DNA of 64,000 nucleotides from Nocardia cyriacigeorgica GUH-2 (GTDB lineage Bacteria > Actinomycetota > Actinomycetes > Mycobacteriales > Mycobacteriaceae). Every line of letters begins with the position of its first letter. Within the stretch, counting starts at the first letter, position 1. The DNA lies in contig NC_016887.1 of NCBI RefSeq assembly GCF_000284035.1, positions 3,596,001-3,660,000 on the forward strand. The letters are read 5' to 3'. The notes beneath the pieces are model-generated. The model was not told the DNA's origin, did no database searches, and saw nothing but the letters and a program-made list of their open reading frames with translations. Positions 22,773 through 31,174 of this stretch are shown here, one piece after another. Made by a program: the position numbers and the translations under genes.

Positions 22773-23549
22773 GTGTCGATGGGTGTCGAGAAAGTGGCGG
22801 TGGTCACCGGCGCGGCGTCGGATATCGGTGCGGCGCTGTGCCGGCGGCTGGTGACGGCCGGCGTCTGCGTCGTCGCCGCCGACGGTGATGCGGCCCGGTT
22901 GCGGCAGCTGTCGCAGGGGCTCGACGGCGCCACCCGCTACACGCAGGTGGTCGACGTCGCCGATGACGATCAGGTCCGGCGCCTGCTCACCGGCACCGTC
23001 GCCGACCTGGGCCGCCTCGACTATCTGTTCAACACCGCCGACCTGCGCATCGACGGCGAGTTCACTGCCCTTCCGCTGAGCCGATGCCACGACATGGTCG
23101 AGGTGGACATGTGGGGCATGGTGCACGGGACCCGGCACGGTTACGCGGTGATGCGGGCGCAGGGTTTCGGCCATATCGTCAACACGGTGTCGGTGGCCGG
23201 GATGCTGCCGACGGCGCGGTCGGTGGCCTACGCGATGACCCAGCACGCGGTGGTCGGGCTGACGACGTCGCTGCGGGCCGAGGCGGCCGGCAGCGGGGTG
23301 CGGATCAGCGTCGCGGTTCCCGGCGCGACGCCCGCCCGAGCCGCCGAGCCGGCCGCACGATCACCGAAGTTGTTGCGGCGCAAGCCAATCGATGCGCTCG
23401 CCCCGGACCGCGCCGCCTGCGCCATCATGCGGGGTGTGCGCCGCAATCAGCAGTACATCATCGTGCCGCGCTACAGCCGCGCCATGATCGCCGCGTATCG
23501 GTGGTTCCCGAACCTCGTGGGCGGATTGCTCGCCCCACGCGACGGGTGA
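22773..23549 (+). CDS. Short-chain dehydrogenase/reductase-like protein with altered active site
   Basis: A 256-258-residue Rossmann-fold protein of the classical SDR size. The cofactor motif reads TGAASDIG instead of TGxxxGIG, the NNAG motif reads NTAD, and the catalytic YxxxK reads YAMTQ, so the active-site Lys is Gln (about residue 157). The catalytic Ser (NTVSVAG) and Tyr (about 153) remain. Loss of the Lys usually abolishes normal SDR chemistry, so this may be a binding protein or a decaying enzyme. The C-terminal region with YIIVPRYSRAMI resembles membrane-associated SDRs. Start is GTG 22773 or ATG 22779. Confidence 0.8.
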   Translation: MSMGVEKVAVVTGAASDIGAALCRRLVTAGVCVVAADGDAARLRQLSQGLDGATRYTQVVDVADDDQVRRLLTGTVADLGRLDYLFNTADLRIDGEFTALPLSRCHDMVEVDMWGMVHGTRHGYAVMRAQGFGHIVNTVSVAGMLPTARSVAYAMTQHAVVGLTTSLRAEAAGSGVRISVAVPGATPARAAEPAARSPKLLRRKPIDALAPDRAACAIMRGVRRNQQYIIVPRYSRAMIAAYRWFPNLVGGLLAPRDG

Positions 23550-23570
23550 ACATCGATACGGTCGGCTGGA

Positions 23571-25517
23571 TCACCGCGCCGCTGCCCGCGAGTAGTTCCA
23601 GCTGTGCCAGGTGTCGTCGGGCAGACGGTCGCGGATCGGATCGGCGATGACGGCGCGCAACTCGGCGGGGAGGCGGTCGGTGGCGGGGACGATATCGGCG
23701 GAGAGCCCGCTGAGATAGCCGATGTCGAGGTCGTGGCCGTGCTGCCAGCGGTCGATGTTCTTGTCCGCGATGAAACGTTCCGGATCGAGGATCGCCAGCG
23801 CCAGCAGCGTCACCATCGCGGTGCCCACCGCCGCGCGGCCCAGCCGCCGGTGCCGCAGCCGCAGCACCGCGACCAGGACCAGCAGGTAGACGGTGCCGAT
23901 CCACAGCTCACAAGTCAGCACCAGCAGCCGCAACACGGTGAAGCCGTAGGCTTGCTGATAGGTCCACATCCGGCTCAGCGCCGAGGCCACGATGATCAGC
24001 GACAGCACCGTCACCGCCGAGAGCAGCACTCGCAGCCAGGCGCGGTCCGCTGCGGAATCGCGTGCGGCCCAGCGCAATACGACGGCGATCACGGCGAGGG
24101 TGAGAATGGTGACGGTGGACAGCTGCCAGAACCCGCTGCGCGCGTACTCGGCGTAGGTGAGTCCCGCGGTGCGCTGGACGTAGTCGTCGCCGCCGAACAT
24201 GGCGACGAACTGCCCGGCCACGAAGACGGTGAACAGGACGGTCAGCGCGGCCACCGGCAGCGCCCATTCGGTGCGGCGCAGGCGTCGCCCGGATTCCGGT
24301 GCGTGGTCCGGTGCGCGGCGCGGCGGACCGGCGATGACGTAGAGCGCGCCGACCGTGCCGAGCGCGGCGAAGACGAACATCAGGATCCACTGCGCCACAG
24401 CGGCCGAATCGACAGCCGGAACGAGACTTTCGATCAGGTGCGCGAACGTCGCGTCCGCACTGCCCAGCAGCGGGACGAACACCGCGAGCAACACCGCGGT
24501 CGCGGCAACCGAACCGGCCAGCCGCATCCCCCGTTCCCGCCCCGGCCCCTCGATGCGCCGGGCGCCCGCATACACCCACGGCAGGCTTCGCACCGCCTCG
24601 ACCGGGATCGCGAACAGGTCGTAGCGCAACCCGAACACCGACCGCGGCCCCACCGCCGCCAGCGACGCCGCCGCAGCCGCCGCCAGCACACAGAGCGTGA
24701 ACAACCATCCGGCCGCCCGCACCGCACCGACCGCCAGCAGCGCCGCAGCGAGCACCGTCCACCAGAGGTGGCCGCTACCCAGCGACAACGGTGCCGGCGC
24801 CGAAGCCTCGCGGCTGTTCCGATGTGACCGGCGAACAACAATCGCGATCGCCGCGACAACGACACCGGCGGCCAACAGCCAGCCGATCCCCGGCCGATCC
24901 GTCGGGATCAGCGTCGCAGCGCCGACACCCGAAACCGCCGCCGCGGTCAGCAATCCCGACGGCTGAGCCACCCGACGCCACCGCGGAGGCGGTTTCGGTC
25001 CGGCGGCCGGCGGCATCGGCGTCAGCGCTGGACGCGCCGTCGGGGGCGGTGTGACCAGCATGGTTCCCGCGGGCGGCGGTGCGAGCACCTGCGTGCGCGG
25101 GTCCGCCCACACCGGTGTGGGGCCCGAGCCGGCGGGAGTCGGTGGCGCCGAAGCAGTAACCGCCTCGGTCAGCGCAGCACCACCACCAGCCGTCAACGGC
25201 AACACTGACTCGGACGCAGGCGGAGTGCTCGCCGTATCCCCCGACGCACCAGCCGAATCCGCCGACGCCGCGGCTGTCGCATCCTCCGGCGCTACCTTCC
25301 CCGAGTCATCGGGCGTTGCCGTCGCATCGACGGCCGCGGATTCCACCGGCACCTGCCGAGTCGAATCCTCCGACTCGAGCGCCGTCGGCTCGGCAGCGGG
25401 ATCGGTCGCCTGCTCCGGTGCCGCCTCCGCGCCATCGGACAACGCCGCTGCGCGGTCGGTGCCGGATCGCTCCGGTGTCACGGGTTTCCGGTCGTCCGAA
25501 TCGGGTTCTGTGGGCAT
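23571..25517 (-). CDS. Large integral membrane protein, DUF4153/DUF4173 type
   Basis: 648 residues. The first ~185 residues are a low-complexity, acidic Ala/Pro/Thr-rich cytoplasmic stretch. About 12 hydrophobic helices follow from residue 190 on. The C-terminal part (ILDPERFIADKNIDRW ... LDIGYLSGLSADIVPA) matches what I recall of the DUF4153/DUF4173 family, whose function is unknown. Start ATG 25517 has AGGAGGGG six bases upstream. It lies 71 bases after the histidine-kinase gene on the same strand and may be co-transcribed with it. The function is not recognised. Confidence 0.8.
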   Translation of the reverse strand: MPTEPDSDDRKPVTPERSGTDRAAALSDGAEAAPEQATDPAAEPTALESEDSTRQVPVESAAVDATATPDDSGKVAPEDATAAASADSAGASGDTASTPPASESVLPLTAGGGAALTEAVTASAPPTPAGSGPTPVWADPRTQVLAPPPAGTMLVTPPPTARPALTPMPPAAGPKPPPRWRRVAQPSGLLTAAAVSGVGAATLIPTDRPGIGWLLAAGVVVAAIAIVVRRSHRNSREASAPAPLSLGSGHLWWTVLAAALLAVGAVRAAGWLFTLCVLAAAAAASLAAVGPRSVFGLRYDLFAIPVEAVRSLPWVYAGARRIEGPGRERGMRLAGSVAATAVLLAVFVPLLGSADATFAHLIESLVPAVDSAAVAQWILMFVFAALGTVGALYVIAGPPRRAPDHAPESGRRLRRTEWALPVAALTVLFTVFVAGQFVAMFGGDDYVQRTAGLTYAEYARSGFWQLSTVTILTLAVIAVVLRWAARDSAADRAWLRVLLSAVTVLSLIIVASALSRMWTYQQAYGFTVLRLLVLTCELWIGTVYLLVLVAVLRLRHRRLGRAAVGTAMVTLLALAILDPERFIADKNIDRWQHGHDLDIGYLSGLSADIVPATDRLPAELRAVIADPIRDRLPDDTWHSWNYSRAAAR

Positions 25518-25588
25518 GGGTGTCCCCTCCTGTGGGTGTGCGGGATCGCCCCGGGACCTGGTCGGTCCGGGGTGTCGGTGGGTTCGGG

Positions 25589-26626
25589 TCAGTGGCCGGG
25601 TAGGACGACGCGGATGCGGGAGCCGGGGTCGGCGACGGCGATGGTGCCGCCGTGCAGGTCGACGACCCAGCGGGCGATGGCGAGGCCGAGGCCGGTGCCG
25701 CCGCCGTCGGCGCGGCCGCCGCGGGTGAATCGGTCGAAGATGTGGGCGCGTTCGGCGGTCGGGATGCCGGGGCCGTCGTCGCCGACGTCGATGATCACGC
25801 GGTCCGGCTCGCCGCTCACCTCGATGCGCACCTCACCGCCGGCCGGGCCGTGCCGCGCGGCATTGTCGAGCAGGTTGAGCAGCACCTGATGCAACCGTGC
25901 ACGGTCGGCGAATACGCACGTCCCGCCGGGCCGCACGTCGGTCCGGAACCGCACCCCGCGCCCGAGTGCGGCGGTGGTGACCTCGGCTTCGGCGACGACC
26001 TCGGCCAGCAGGGGTTCGATCGCGAACCGTTCCCGGTCCAGCGGCAGCGCGCCGGCTTCGATGCTGGACAGGTCGAGCAGTTCGGTCACCAGCAGGCCGA
26101 GTCGTTCGGTCTGTGCCAGCGCTGTGCGCAGGGTTCGCGGATCCGGTTCGGACACACCGTCGACCAGGTTTTCCAGCAACGCGTTCAACGCCGTCACGGG
26201 CGTGCGCAGTTCATGGGAGACGTTGGCGATCAGCTCGCGGCGCTGCCGGTCGGCAGCCGCCAGGTCCGCCGCCATCTGGTTGAACGCCTCGGCCAGCTCA
26301 CCCACCTCGTCGCGGGAGCTGGCCCGCACCCGGCGGCTGTAGTCGCCGTGCGCCATCCGTTTGGCAGCCGCGGTCATCTCCCGCAACGGCCTGGTGATGC
26401 CGTGGGCGAGCACCTGCGAGGTGAGCAAGGCGATCGCGGTGGCGGCGAGGGTGGTGCGCGGCGGGAGCCAGCCGATCTGCCAGCGGAAGTATCCGAACGC
26501 GACGCCACCCGAGCACAGCATCAGCACCGCGAGCTTGAGTTTGATCGAACGCACTCGATCCAGCGGCCGCGGCAGCGTGTCGGCGACCCGACCGGCCAGC
26601 CGGTGCCAGCGGCCCGGGCCACTCAT
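25589..26626 (-). CDS. Sensor histidine kinase of a two-component system
   Basis: 345 residues. Two transmembrane segments near residues 30-75 enclose a very short external loop, so there is almost no extracellular sensor. A HAMP domain follows (ITRPLREMTAAAKRMAHGDYSRRV), then the HisKA dimerisation domain with NVSHELRTPV (His 138), and an HATPase domain with N box (LLNLLDNAARHG), G1 (DVGDDGPGI), F and G2 (GGTGLGLAIARWVV). The frame opens further upstream, but ATG 26626 overlaps the regulator stop (ATGA) and is the sensible start. It pairs with the gene just upstream. Confidence 0.92.
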   Translation of the reverse strand: MSGPGRWHRLAGRVADTLPRPLDRVRSIKLKLAVLMLCSGGVAFGYFRWQIGWLPPRTTLAATAIALLTSQVLAHGITRPLREMTAAAKRMAHGDYSRRVRASSRDEVGELAEAFNQMAADLAAADRQRRELIANVSHELRTPVTALNALLENLVDGVSEPDPRTLRTALAQTERLGLLVTELLDLSSIEAGALPLDRERFAIEPLLAEVVAEAEVTTAALGRGVRFRTDVRPGGTCVFADRARLHQVLLNLLDNAARHGPAGGEVRIEVSGEPDRVIIDVGDDGPGIPTAERAHIFDRFTRGGRADGGGTGLGLAIARWVVDLHGGTIAVADPGSRIRVVLPGH

Positions 26627-27306
26627 CGCGCCTCGAGCGCGTAGCCGACACCGTGCACGGTGCGGATGAGGTCGGCGCCCAGCTTGCGGCGCAGCGCCTT
26701 GATGTGGCTGTCGACGGCGCGACTGCCCGCCGCATCGGCCCAATCCCACACTTCTTCCAGCAGCCGCTCCCGGGCGAGCACGGCGCGCGGGCGGCGCGCC
26801 AGCCGGGCCAGCAGGTCGAATTCCAGCGGCGTCAGCTGGGTTTCCACACCGGCCCGCCAGACCCGGCGCTCATCGAGATCGATGCGCAGATCGCCGACGA
26901 CGAGCGCGGCGCCGTCGCCCTCGGCGCACCGCTCCACCCGCCGCAGCAGCGCGTGCACGCGGGCGGTGAGAATGCGCAGCGAGAACGGTTTGGTGAGGTA
27001 GTCGTCGGCACCGACCCCGAGGCCGACCAGCTGGTCGGTTTCCTCGGTGCGCGCGGTGAGCATGAGCACCGGCACCGCGTGGGCGGCCTGGATGCGCCGG
27101 CACACCTCGAGGCCGTCGAACCCGGGCAGCATCACATCGAGCACGACCAGATCCGGCCGGTGCGCTTCGGCAGCGGCGACGGCGGCAGGCCCGTCGTGGG
27201 CGAGTTCGACGACGAACCCTTCGGCCCGCAACCGGGCGCCCACCGACTCGGCAATGGTGATCTCGTCATCGACCACCAGGATCCTGCGCGCCGCACTGTG
27301 CTCCAT
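26623..27306 (-). CDS. OmpR/PhoB-family response regulator
   Basis: 227 residues: receiver domain (acidic pair DD 13-14, phospho-acceptor Asp 57 in VVLDVMLPG, Thr in MLTART, Lys in YLTKPF) followed by a winged-helix DNA-binding domain (LTPLEFDLLARLARRP ... SRAVDSHIKALRRKLG ... VHGVGYAL). It overlaps the downstream histidine kinase by 4 bases, so both are translated together. The regulated genes are unknown; the adjoining membrane protein and the small membrane protein on the other side are candidates. Confidence 0.94.
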   Translation of the reverse strand: MEHSAARRILVVDDEITIAESVGARLRAEGFVVELAHDGPAAVAAAEAHRPDLVVLDVMLPGFDGLEVCRRIQAAHAVPVLMLTARTEETDQLVGLGVGADDYLTKPFSLRILTARVHALLRRVERCAEGDGAALVVGDLRIDLDERRVWRAGVETQLTPLEFDLLARLARRPRAVLARERLLEEVWDWADAAGSRAVDSHIKALRRKLGADLIRTVHGVGYALEAR

Positions 27307-27383
27307 GCGGGCTTACATTAGCCAGCGGTTGTGGACGGATCCGGGGCCAATTGTGGAGATTCGGTGAGCGCCGGCGACCGGAT

Positions 27384-27659
27384 TCAGCTGATCAGCGAAT
27401 TCATCAGGGTGCCCGCGCTGGTGGCGATGACGCCGCCGAGCATGCCGCCGACCACCATCTTGGGTGATGCCAGCGCCCCGTTGTTCCACTTCTCCCAGGC
27501 GAAGCGCCCGCCCGCGACGGTGATGCCGACAACCCCCGACAGCAGCACAAACCAGGTGAAATACCGCACGAGCGTGTCGATCTGCGCGGAGATCGGTGGC
27601 GCCTGTGGCGTGGGATCGCTCACTTGCGCGACGAACTCGTGAACTGCGTGAAGGACCAT
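27384..27659 (-). CDS. Small two-helix membrane protein resembling VirB2/TrbC-like conjugation pilins
   Basis: 91 residues: a hydrophilic N-terminal third (VSDPTPQAPPISAQIDTL), helix 1 (YFTWFVLLSGVVGITVAGGRF), a short polar loop (AWEKWNNGALASPK) and a Gly-rich helix 2 (VVGGMLGGVIATSAGTLMNSL). This layout resembles the VirB2/TrbC-like small proteins of actinobacterial type IV secretion and conjugative elements. No other conjugation gene is in the window. ATG 27659 has GGAG eight bases upstream; an in-frame GTG lies three codons earlier. The function is unproven. Confidence 0.6.
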   Translation of the reverse strand: MVLHAVHEFVAQVSDPTPQAPPISAQIDTLVRYFTWFVLLSGVVGITVAGGRFAWEKWNNGALASPKMVVGGMLGGVIATSAGTLMNSLIS

Positions 27660-27818
27660 GATGCCCACTCCGTCAACGAATTCTCGTCTGATAGTGAAGC
27701 AATTGATACCTGACAGCTATCGCGACGAAGTATCCAGCGTGCGGGGTTGTGGCGTCAAGACCGGATCGTGACCTGAACCGGGCGATGCGCGGGCTACGAC
27801 GGTCCGTAGTATGGGTGG

Positions 27819-28355
27819 GTGTGTTCTTCCGGGCCGGCCGCCGCCTCCTTGCGGGGCGCGTTCGTCGGCTCCGCGTGCGGTGCGGTGAGTATCGCCGCCC
27901 ACGCGGTGGGTGGTGGTGCGGTGGCGCCGGGATCGTCGTCGGTTACCTTGCTGCTCGCGGCGTGCGCGCTGATCGGCGTGCTTACCCGCGCATTGCCGCT
28001 GCGGCCCGGTCTCGCTCAGGTGATGGTGCTGCTGACCGCCGGGCAGGCCGTCGGCCATCTCGCGCTCACCGCGGGCCCTGGCCATCAGCACGGCTCACAT
28101 TCGGCCGCTCTCATGCTCGCCACTCACCTGATCGCCATCCCGATCGGCGCGGTACTGATCCGGGGCGCCGAACTTGCGGCACGTCGAGCGGTATCGAGAG
28201 TGCACCGCGCCGTGGCGAGGTTGTGTGCCGCGCTGCTCGCGCCGCCACCGTGGGCGCCGAATTGCCTTGTCGCCGGCACCGACCCGCTGATCCCGCCGCG
28301 ACCGCTGCTCACCTCCGGATGCGGAACTCGCGGACCCCCCGCGCTCGCCTGGTAG
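27819..28355 (+). CDS. Membrane protein with His-rich loop, upstream of PCuAC
   Basis: 178 residues with four predicted hydrophobic segments (about 12-30, 40-60, 66-85 and 98-118) and a His-rich loop GPGHQHGSHS near residue 92 that could bind metal. The last ~50 residues are Pro/Cys-containing and not conserved-looking. Start is GTG 27819. It lies on the same strand before the PCuAC copper chaperone and the DyP peroxidase, so a role in copper handling is a reasonable guess from context. No named family is recognised. Confidence 0.65.
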   Translation: MCSSGPAAASLRGAFVGSACGAVSIAAHAVGGGAVAPGSSSVTLLLAACALIGVLTRALPLRPGLAQVMVLLTAGQAVGHLALTAGPGHQHGSHSAALMLATHLIAIPIGAVLIRGAELAARRAVSRVHRAVARLCAALLAPPPWAPNCLVAGTDPLIPPRPLLTSGCGTRGPPALAW

Positions 28356-28494
28356 TTCCCTTTCCCCCGTTCGGGATTCGTCGCGACTCTCGGCGGGCAC
28401 GCACTCGATCATCGAGAAGTCGAGTGACAGACGGCCGTGCGGTCATGACCTTCGGTCGTTACCGCGTCCGATCCATCGCGTTGCCACTCCATCC

Positions 28495-28518
28495 GGGCAC
28501 CCCATGTACCGGGTGCCC
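28495..28518. promoter_or_regulatory. GC-rich palindrome upstream of PCuAC
   Basis: GGGCACCC and GGGTGCCC are perfect 8-base arms with an 8-base spacer, 108 bases before the PCuAC start in a 271-base gap. It could be a terminator for the preceding gene, but no T-run follows. GC-rich dyads of this type also resemble CsoR-type copper operators. I cannot decide between them. Confidence 0.4.
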
Positions 28519-28626
28519 CGACGACGCGCGCCGCACCGCGATATCAGGGCCCGGCCGTGCCGCTCGCCGCAGGCAGGGAACTACGCGCATCCACCACCCA
28601 GACATCGACCCGCACAGGGAGATTCC

Positions 28627-29184
28627 ATGTTCCACCACACTCCGGCCGGCGCACGCCTGCGTCGCGCCGCCGCCACCGCCTTGGTGGCCGCCGCACCACT
28701 GGTCGCGCTCGGCTGCTCCGACAAACCCGCGGCACCGGCCGATGCCGCGTCGGCGGTCACCGTCAGCGAGCAGTGGGCCAAGGCCGCCGACAGCGGCATG
28801 TCGGCCGCGTTCGGTCAGCTGCACAATGGCGGCGATCGGGCCGTCACCGTGGTCTCGGCGACCAGCCCGGCCTCGGCCACCGTCGAACTGCACGAGGTGG
28901 TGACCGGCGACGACGGCGTCAAGGTCATGCGCCCGAAGCCGGGCGGCTTCGTCATCGCGGCGGGCGCCGATCTCGCGCTCGAGCCCGGCGGCAACCACAT
29001 CATGTTCATGGGTTTGCGCGGACCGCTGCGCACCGGGTCGGAAGCACCGGTCACGCTCACCTTCGACGACGGCTCGACCACCACCTTCACCGCACAGGTT
29101 CGCGATTTCCCCGGCAATCAGGAGAATTACGAGCCCGGCGGCGATCACGGTGACGGCGCTGCGGCGCCGGGGCACGGTGGTTGA
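28627..29184 (+). CDS. PCuAC-type periplasmic copper chaperone, lipoprotein
   Basis: 185 residues. An N-terminal signal peptide ends in a lipobox (VALGC, Cys about residue 30), so it should be anchored to the outer face of the membrane. The copper-binding PCuAC motif is present: His in VELHEVV, Met in VMRPKPGG, and HIMFM in GGNHIMFMGL. A His-containing tail (GGDHGDG...PGHGG) could add copper ligands. Family members deliver Cu(I) to cytochrome oxidase or other cuproenzymes. ATG 28627 has AGGGAGA upstream. The DyP gene begins inside its last codons. Confidence 0.9.
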   Translation: MFHHTPAGARLRRAAATALVAAAPLVALGCSDKPAAPADAASAVTVSEQWAKAADSGMSAAFGQLHNGGDRAVTVVSATSPASATVELHEVVTGDDGVKVMRPKPGGFVIAAGADLALEPGGNHIMFMGLRGPLRTGSEAPVTLTFDDGSTTTFTAQVRDFPGNQENYEPGGDHGDGAAAPGHGG

Positions 29185-30385
29185 GCCGGCCCGCGCCCGT
29201 TCCGTGCGGCTGAACCGGCGGCGACTGCTCGGTGGCGGTGCGGCCGCCGCGGGCGTCGCCGGTCTCGGCCTCGGCGCGGCCGCGTTCACCACGGACCGCG
29301 ACCAGACTCCGGCGTCGGCAGCGGTCGAACCGTTCTACGGCGAGCACCAGGCCGGGATCGCGACCGCACCGCCGGCCCATGCCGCGTTCGTGGCGCTGGA
29401 CCTGCGGCCGGGCACCGACCGGGACGATATCGTCGGCGTACTGAAGATCTGGACCGAAGACGCCGCCCGGCTCACCGCAGGCCGTCCGGCGCTCGGGGAT
29501 ACCGAACCGGAACTGGCGCAGCGACCGTCGCGGCTCACCGTCACCGTCGGGTTCGGGCCGCGGGTGTTCGAGGTCGCCGGGCTGGCCGACCGGCGACCGC
29601 ACTGGTTGACACCGTTGCCGCCGTTCGTCATCGACCGGCTCGACCCGGCCTACGGCGACGGCGATCTGCTACTCCAGATCTGTGCCGAGGAGTCGACGAC
29701 GGTCGCGCACGCGGTCCGGGTGCTGTGCAAGAGCGTGAAGTCACTGGTGACGGTGCGCTGGGTGCAGCGCGGATTCCGTGACGCCGCACCGGGCGCCACC
29801 CCGCGCAATCTGATGGGCCAGGTCGACGGCACGGTGAACCTCGCCGCGGGCACACCGGATTTCGATCGGCTGGTCTGGGATGACGGCGCCGCGCAGCCGT
29901 GGCTGGCGGGCGGGACGTCGCTGGTGCTGCGGCGGATCGCGATGACCCTGGACACCTGGGACGAAATCGACCCGGACGGCCGGGAATTGACGGTCGGGCG
30001 GCGCTTGTCCAACGGCGCCCCGCTGACCGGGACCGACGAGTTCGACGAACCGGACTTCACGGCTGTCGACGCCAGCGGCATCCCGGTGATCCCGCCCTCG
30101 TCACATATCGCGCGCGCCCATCACACCCATGACGGCGAGCGGTTCCTGCGTCGCGGTTACAACTACGACGATCCGCCGCGCCCGGGCGAGACCTCGAACT
30201 CGGGGTTGCTGTTCGCCGCCTACCAGCGCGATGTGACGACCCAGTTCCTGCCGGTGCAGCAGCGACTGGCCGAGTTCGACGCGCTCAATGTGTGGACGGT
30301 ACCGGTGGGTTCGGCGGTGTTCGCCATTCCGCCGGGTGTGCGAGCACCCGGCGGCTATCTCGGCCAGACCCTGTTCGAGCCGTGA
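29150..30385 (+). CDS. Tat-exported dye-decolorizing (DyP-type) heme peroxidase
   Basis: 411 residues. A twin-arginine signal (NRRRLLGGG plus a hydrophobic run, cleavage near TPASA) is followed by the mature EfeB/DtpA-like enzyme. The DyP motif GxxDG is GQVDG (223-227), and the proximal heme ligand is probably His 319 in SSHIARAHH. DyPs use peroxide to oxidise varied substrates; some act with deferrochelatase-like genes. GTG 29150 lies inside the end of the PCuAC gene, so the two are translationally linked. In Streptomyces a PCuAC-type chaperone and a Tat DyP are also clustered. EfeU/EfeO partners are not in the window. Confidence 0.92.
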   Translation: MTALRRRGTVVEPARARSVRLNRRRLLGGGAAAAGVAGLGLGAAAFTTDRDQTPASAAVEPFYGEHQAGIATAPPAHAAFVALDLRPGTDRDDIVGVLKIWTEDAARLTAGRPALGDTEPELAQRPSRLTVTVGFGPRVFEVAGLADRRPHWLTPLPPFVIDRLDPAYGDGDLLLQICAEESTTVAHAVRVLCKSVKSLVTVRWVQRGFRDAAPGATPRNLMGQVDGTVNLAAGTPDFDRLVWDDGAAQPWLAGGTSLVLRRIAMTLDTWDEIDPDGRELTVGRRLSNGAPLTGTDEFDEPDFTAVDASGIPVIPPSSHIARAHHTHDGERFLRRGYNYDDPPRPGETSNSGLLFAAYQRDVTTQFLPVQQRLAEFDALNVWTVPVGSAVFAIPPGVRAPGGYLGQTLFEP

Positions 30386-30390
30386 GCCCT

Positions 30391-30428
30391 CGGTTCCCGG
30401 TGCCGTGCTCGTGCGGTACCGGGAACCG
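30391..30428. terminator. Bidirectional terminator between DyP gene and convergent membrane gene
   Basis: CGGTTCCCGGT and ACCGGGAACCG pair perfectly over 11 bases around a 16-base loop. It starts 5 bases after the DyP stop and ends 7 bases before the stop of the convergent gene, so it can serve both. Confidence 0.75.
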
Positions 30429-30435
30429 GCGCCGG

Positions 30436-30795
30436 CTAGGTCCAGAGTGCGGCGATCAGCACGTTGACGATGGCGAGCCCGCCGGCCGCGTGGGTCATCC
30501 ACGGCACCGCCTTGCCGCGTTTGGCGTCGGCCCGGCTCATTTCGGCGAACGCCGCGACGAGCACCGCGATGGCCAGCTTGAACCCGATCTTGACCATGTT
30601 CAGGTCCTTGTCGAGCGAGTCGATCGACTCGGCGAGCCCGACCAGGATCACGCCGGTGACCAACTGGAGCCGCGCACCCCACACCATCAGCTCTGAGACC
30701 ACGGGCTGACTGGCGGCGTAACCGCCGACGACCGCGGCCATTCCGAGCAGGTGCGTGACAACCACGATGTTGTAGACAACGTCCATAGCGTCCAA
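30436..30795 (-). CDS. Small four-helix membrane protein of unknown function
   Basis: 119 residues, almost entirely hydrophobic, with four predicted helices (about 5-25, 38-55, 70-88 and 100-118) joined by short charged loops (SLDKDLNMVK, RADAKRGK). It resembles conserved actinobacterial membrane proteins without assigned function. Start may be ATG 30795 or the internal ATG 30786. It is convergent with the DyP gene and has no operon partner. Confidence 0.75.
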   Translation of the reverse strand: MDAMDVVYNIVVVTHLLGMAAVVGGYAASQPVVSELMVWGARLQLVTGVILVGLAESIDSLDKDLNMVKIGFKLAIAVLVAAFAEMSRADAKRGKAVPWMTHAAGGLAIVNVLIAALWT

Positions 30796-30904
30796 CGCTA
30801 GTCGATCACGGCGTCGTCTACTACGCGAAGTCGTATATTCGCCGATGCGCCACTCCGGCAGCCGTACACGGCCCGTTCGATCGCCGCATCGACGGTCCCG
30901 GAAT

Positions 30905-30944
30905 GCCGACAGTCCGCCGGATGTTCGCCCGGCGGACTGTCGGC
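30905..30944 (-). terminator. Strong hairpin terminator after the 32-codon gene
   Basis: A perfect 16-base stem (GCCGACAGTCCGCCGG with its complement) with an 8-base loop begins 15 bases after the stop codon of the small gene. No long T-run follows, which is common for actinobacterial terminators. It is the strongest hairpin seen in the window. Confidence 0.75.
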
Positions 30945-30959
30945 GCAGCAGTCTGCGTA

Positions 30960-31058
30960 TTACTCGGCCGAGAAGCTCGACAGCCCACCGAAGCCGCTGA
31001 AGATGTCACCGAATGCACTCAGAAGGTCTCCGAGGCTGCCCAGGTCCACAGAACCCAT
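30960..31058 (-). CDS. 32-residue acidic amphipathic peptide, possibly a small porin or membrane-active peptide
   Basis: A complete micro-gene: ATG 31058, 32 codons, TAA. The peptide begins MGSVDLGSLGDLLSAFGD and ends GLSSFSAE. It has no Lys or Arg and four acidic residues. Hydrophobic residues at 6, 9, 12-13, 16, 19-20 and 23 recur every 3-4 positions, with Asp 5, 11 and 18 on the other face, so it should form an amphipathic helix. AGGAG lies six bases before the ATG; a promoter lies at 31147-31174 and a terminator follows. Very small acidic helical peptides form cell-wall channels in Corynebacterium (PorA/PorH), so an outer-membrane pore is one idea. No homology is claimed. Confidence 0.7.
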   Translation of the reverse strand: MGSVDLGSLGDLLSAFGDIFSGFGGLSSFSAE

Positions 31059-31118
31059 TTTCCACTCCTATCCGTGTGCGAATTGCGACGCTCTTGCACC
31101 GCCGCACTCATTGGTACT

Positions 31119-31135
31119 CACGTTATTAAAACGTG
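31119..31135. promoter_or_regulatory. Inverted repeat in the leader of the 32-codon gene
   Basis: CACGTT and AACGTG are perfect 6-base arms with a 5-base AT spacer, just downstream of the predicted transcription start. It could be a repressor operator or a 5' mRNA hairpin. Confidence 0.5.
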
Positions 31136-31146
31136 ATCCTTCAGTT

Positions 31147-31174
31147 ATCTTAACGTTATGCAGGTTCAGGTCAA
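31147..31174 (-). promoter_or_regulatory. Promoter of the 32-codon gene
   Basis: On the minus strand TTGACC (31174-31169), a 16-base spacer and TAAGAT (31152-31147) form a good housekeeping-type promoter and predict a leader of about 80 bases. A 14-base perfect palindrome, TCAACTCGAGTTGA (31171-31184), overlaps the -35 and is a likely regulator site. The region is clearly AT-richer than its surroundings. Confidence 0.6.
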
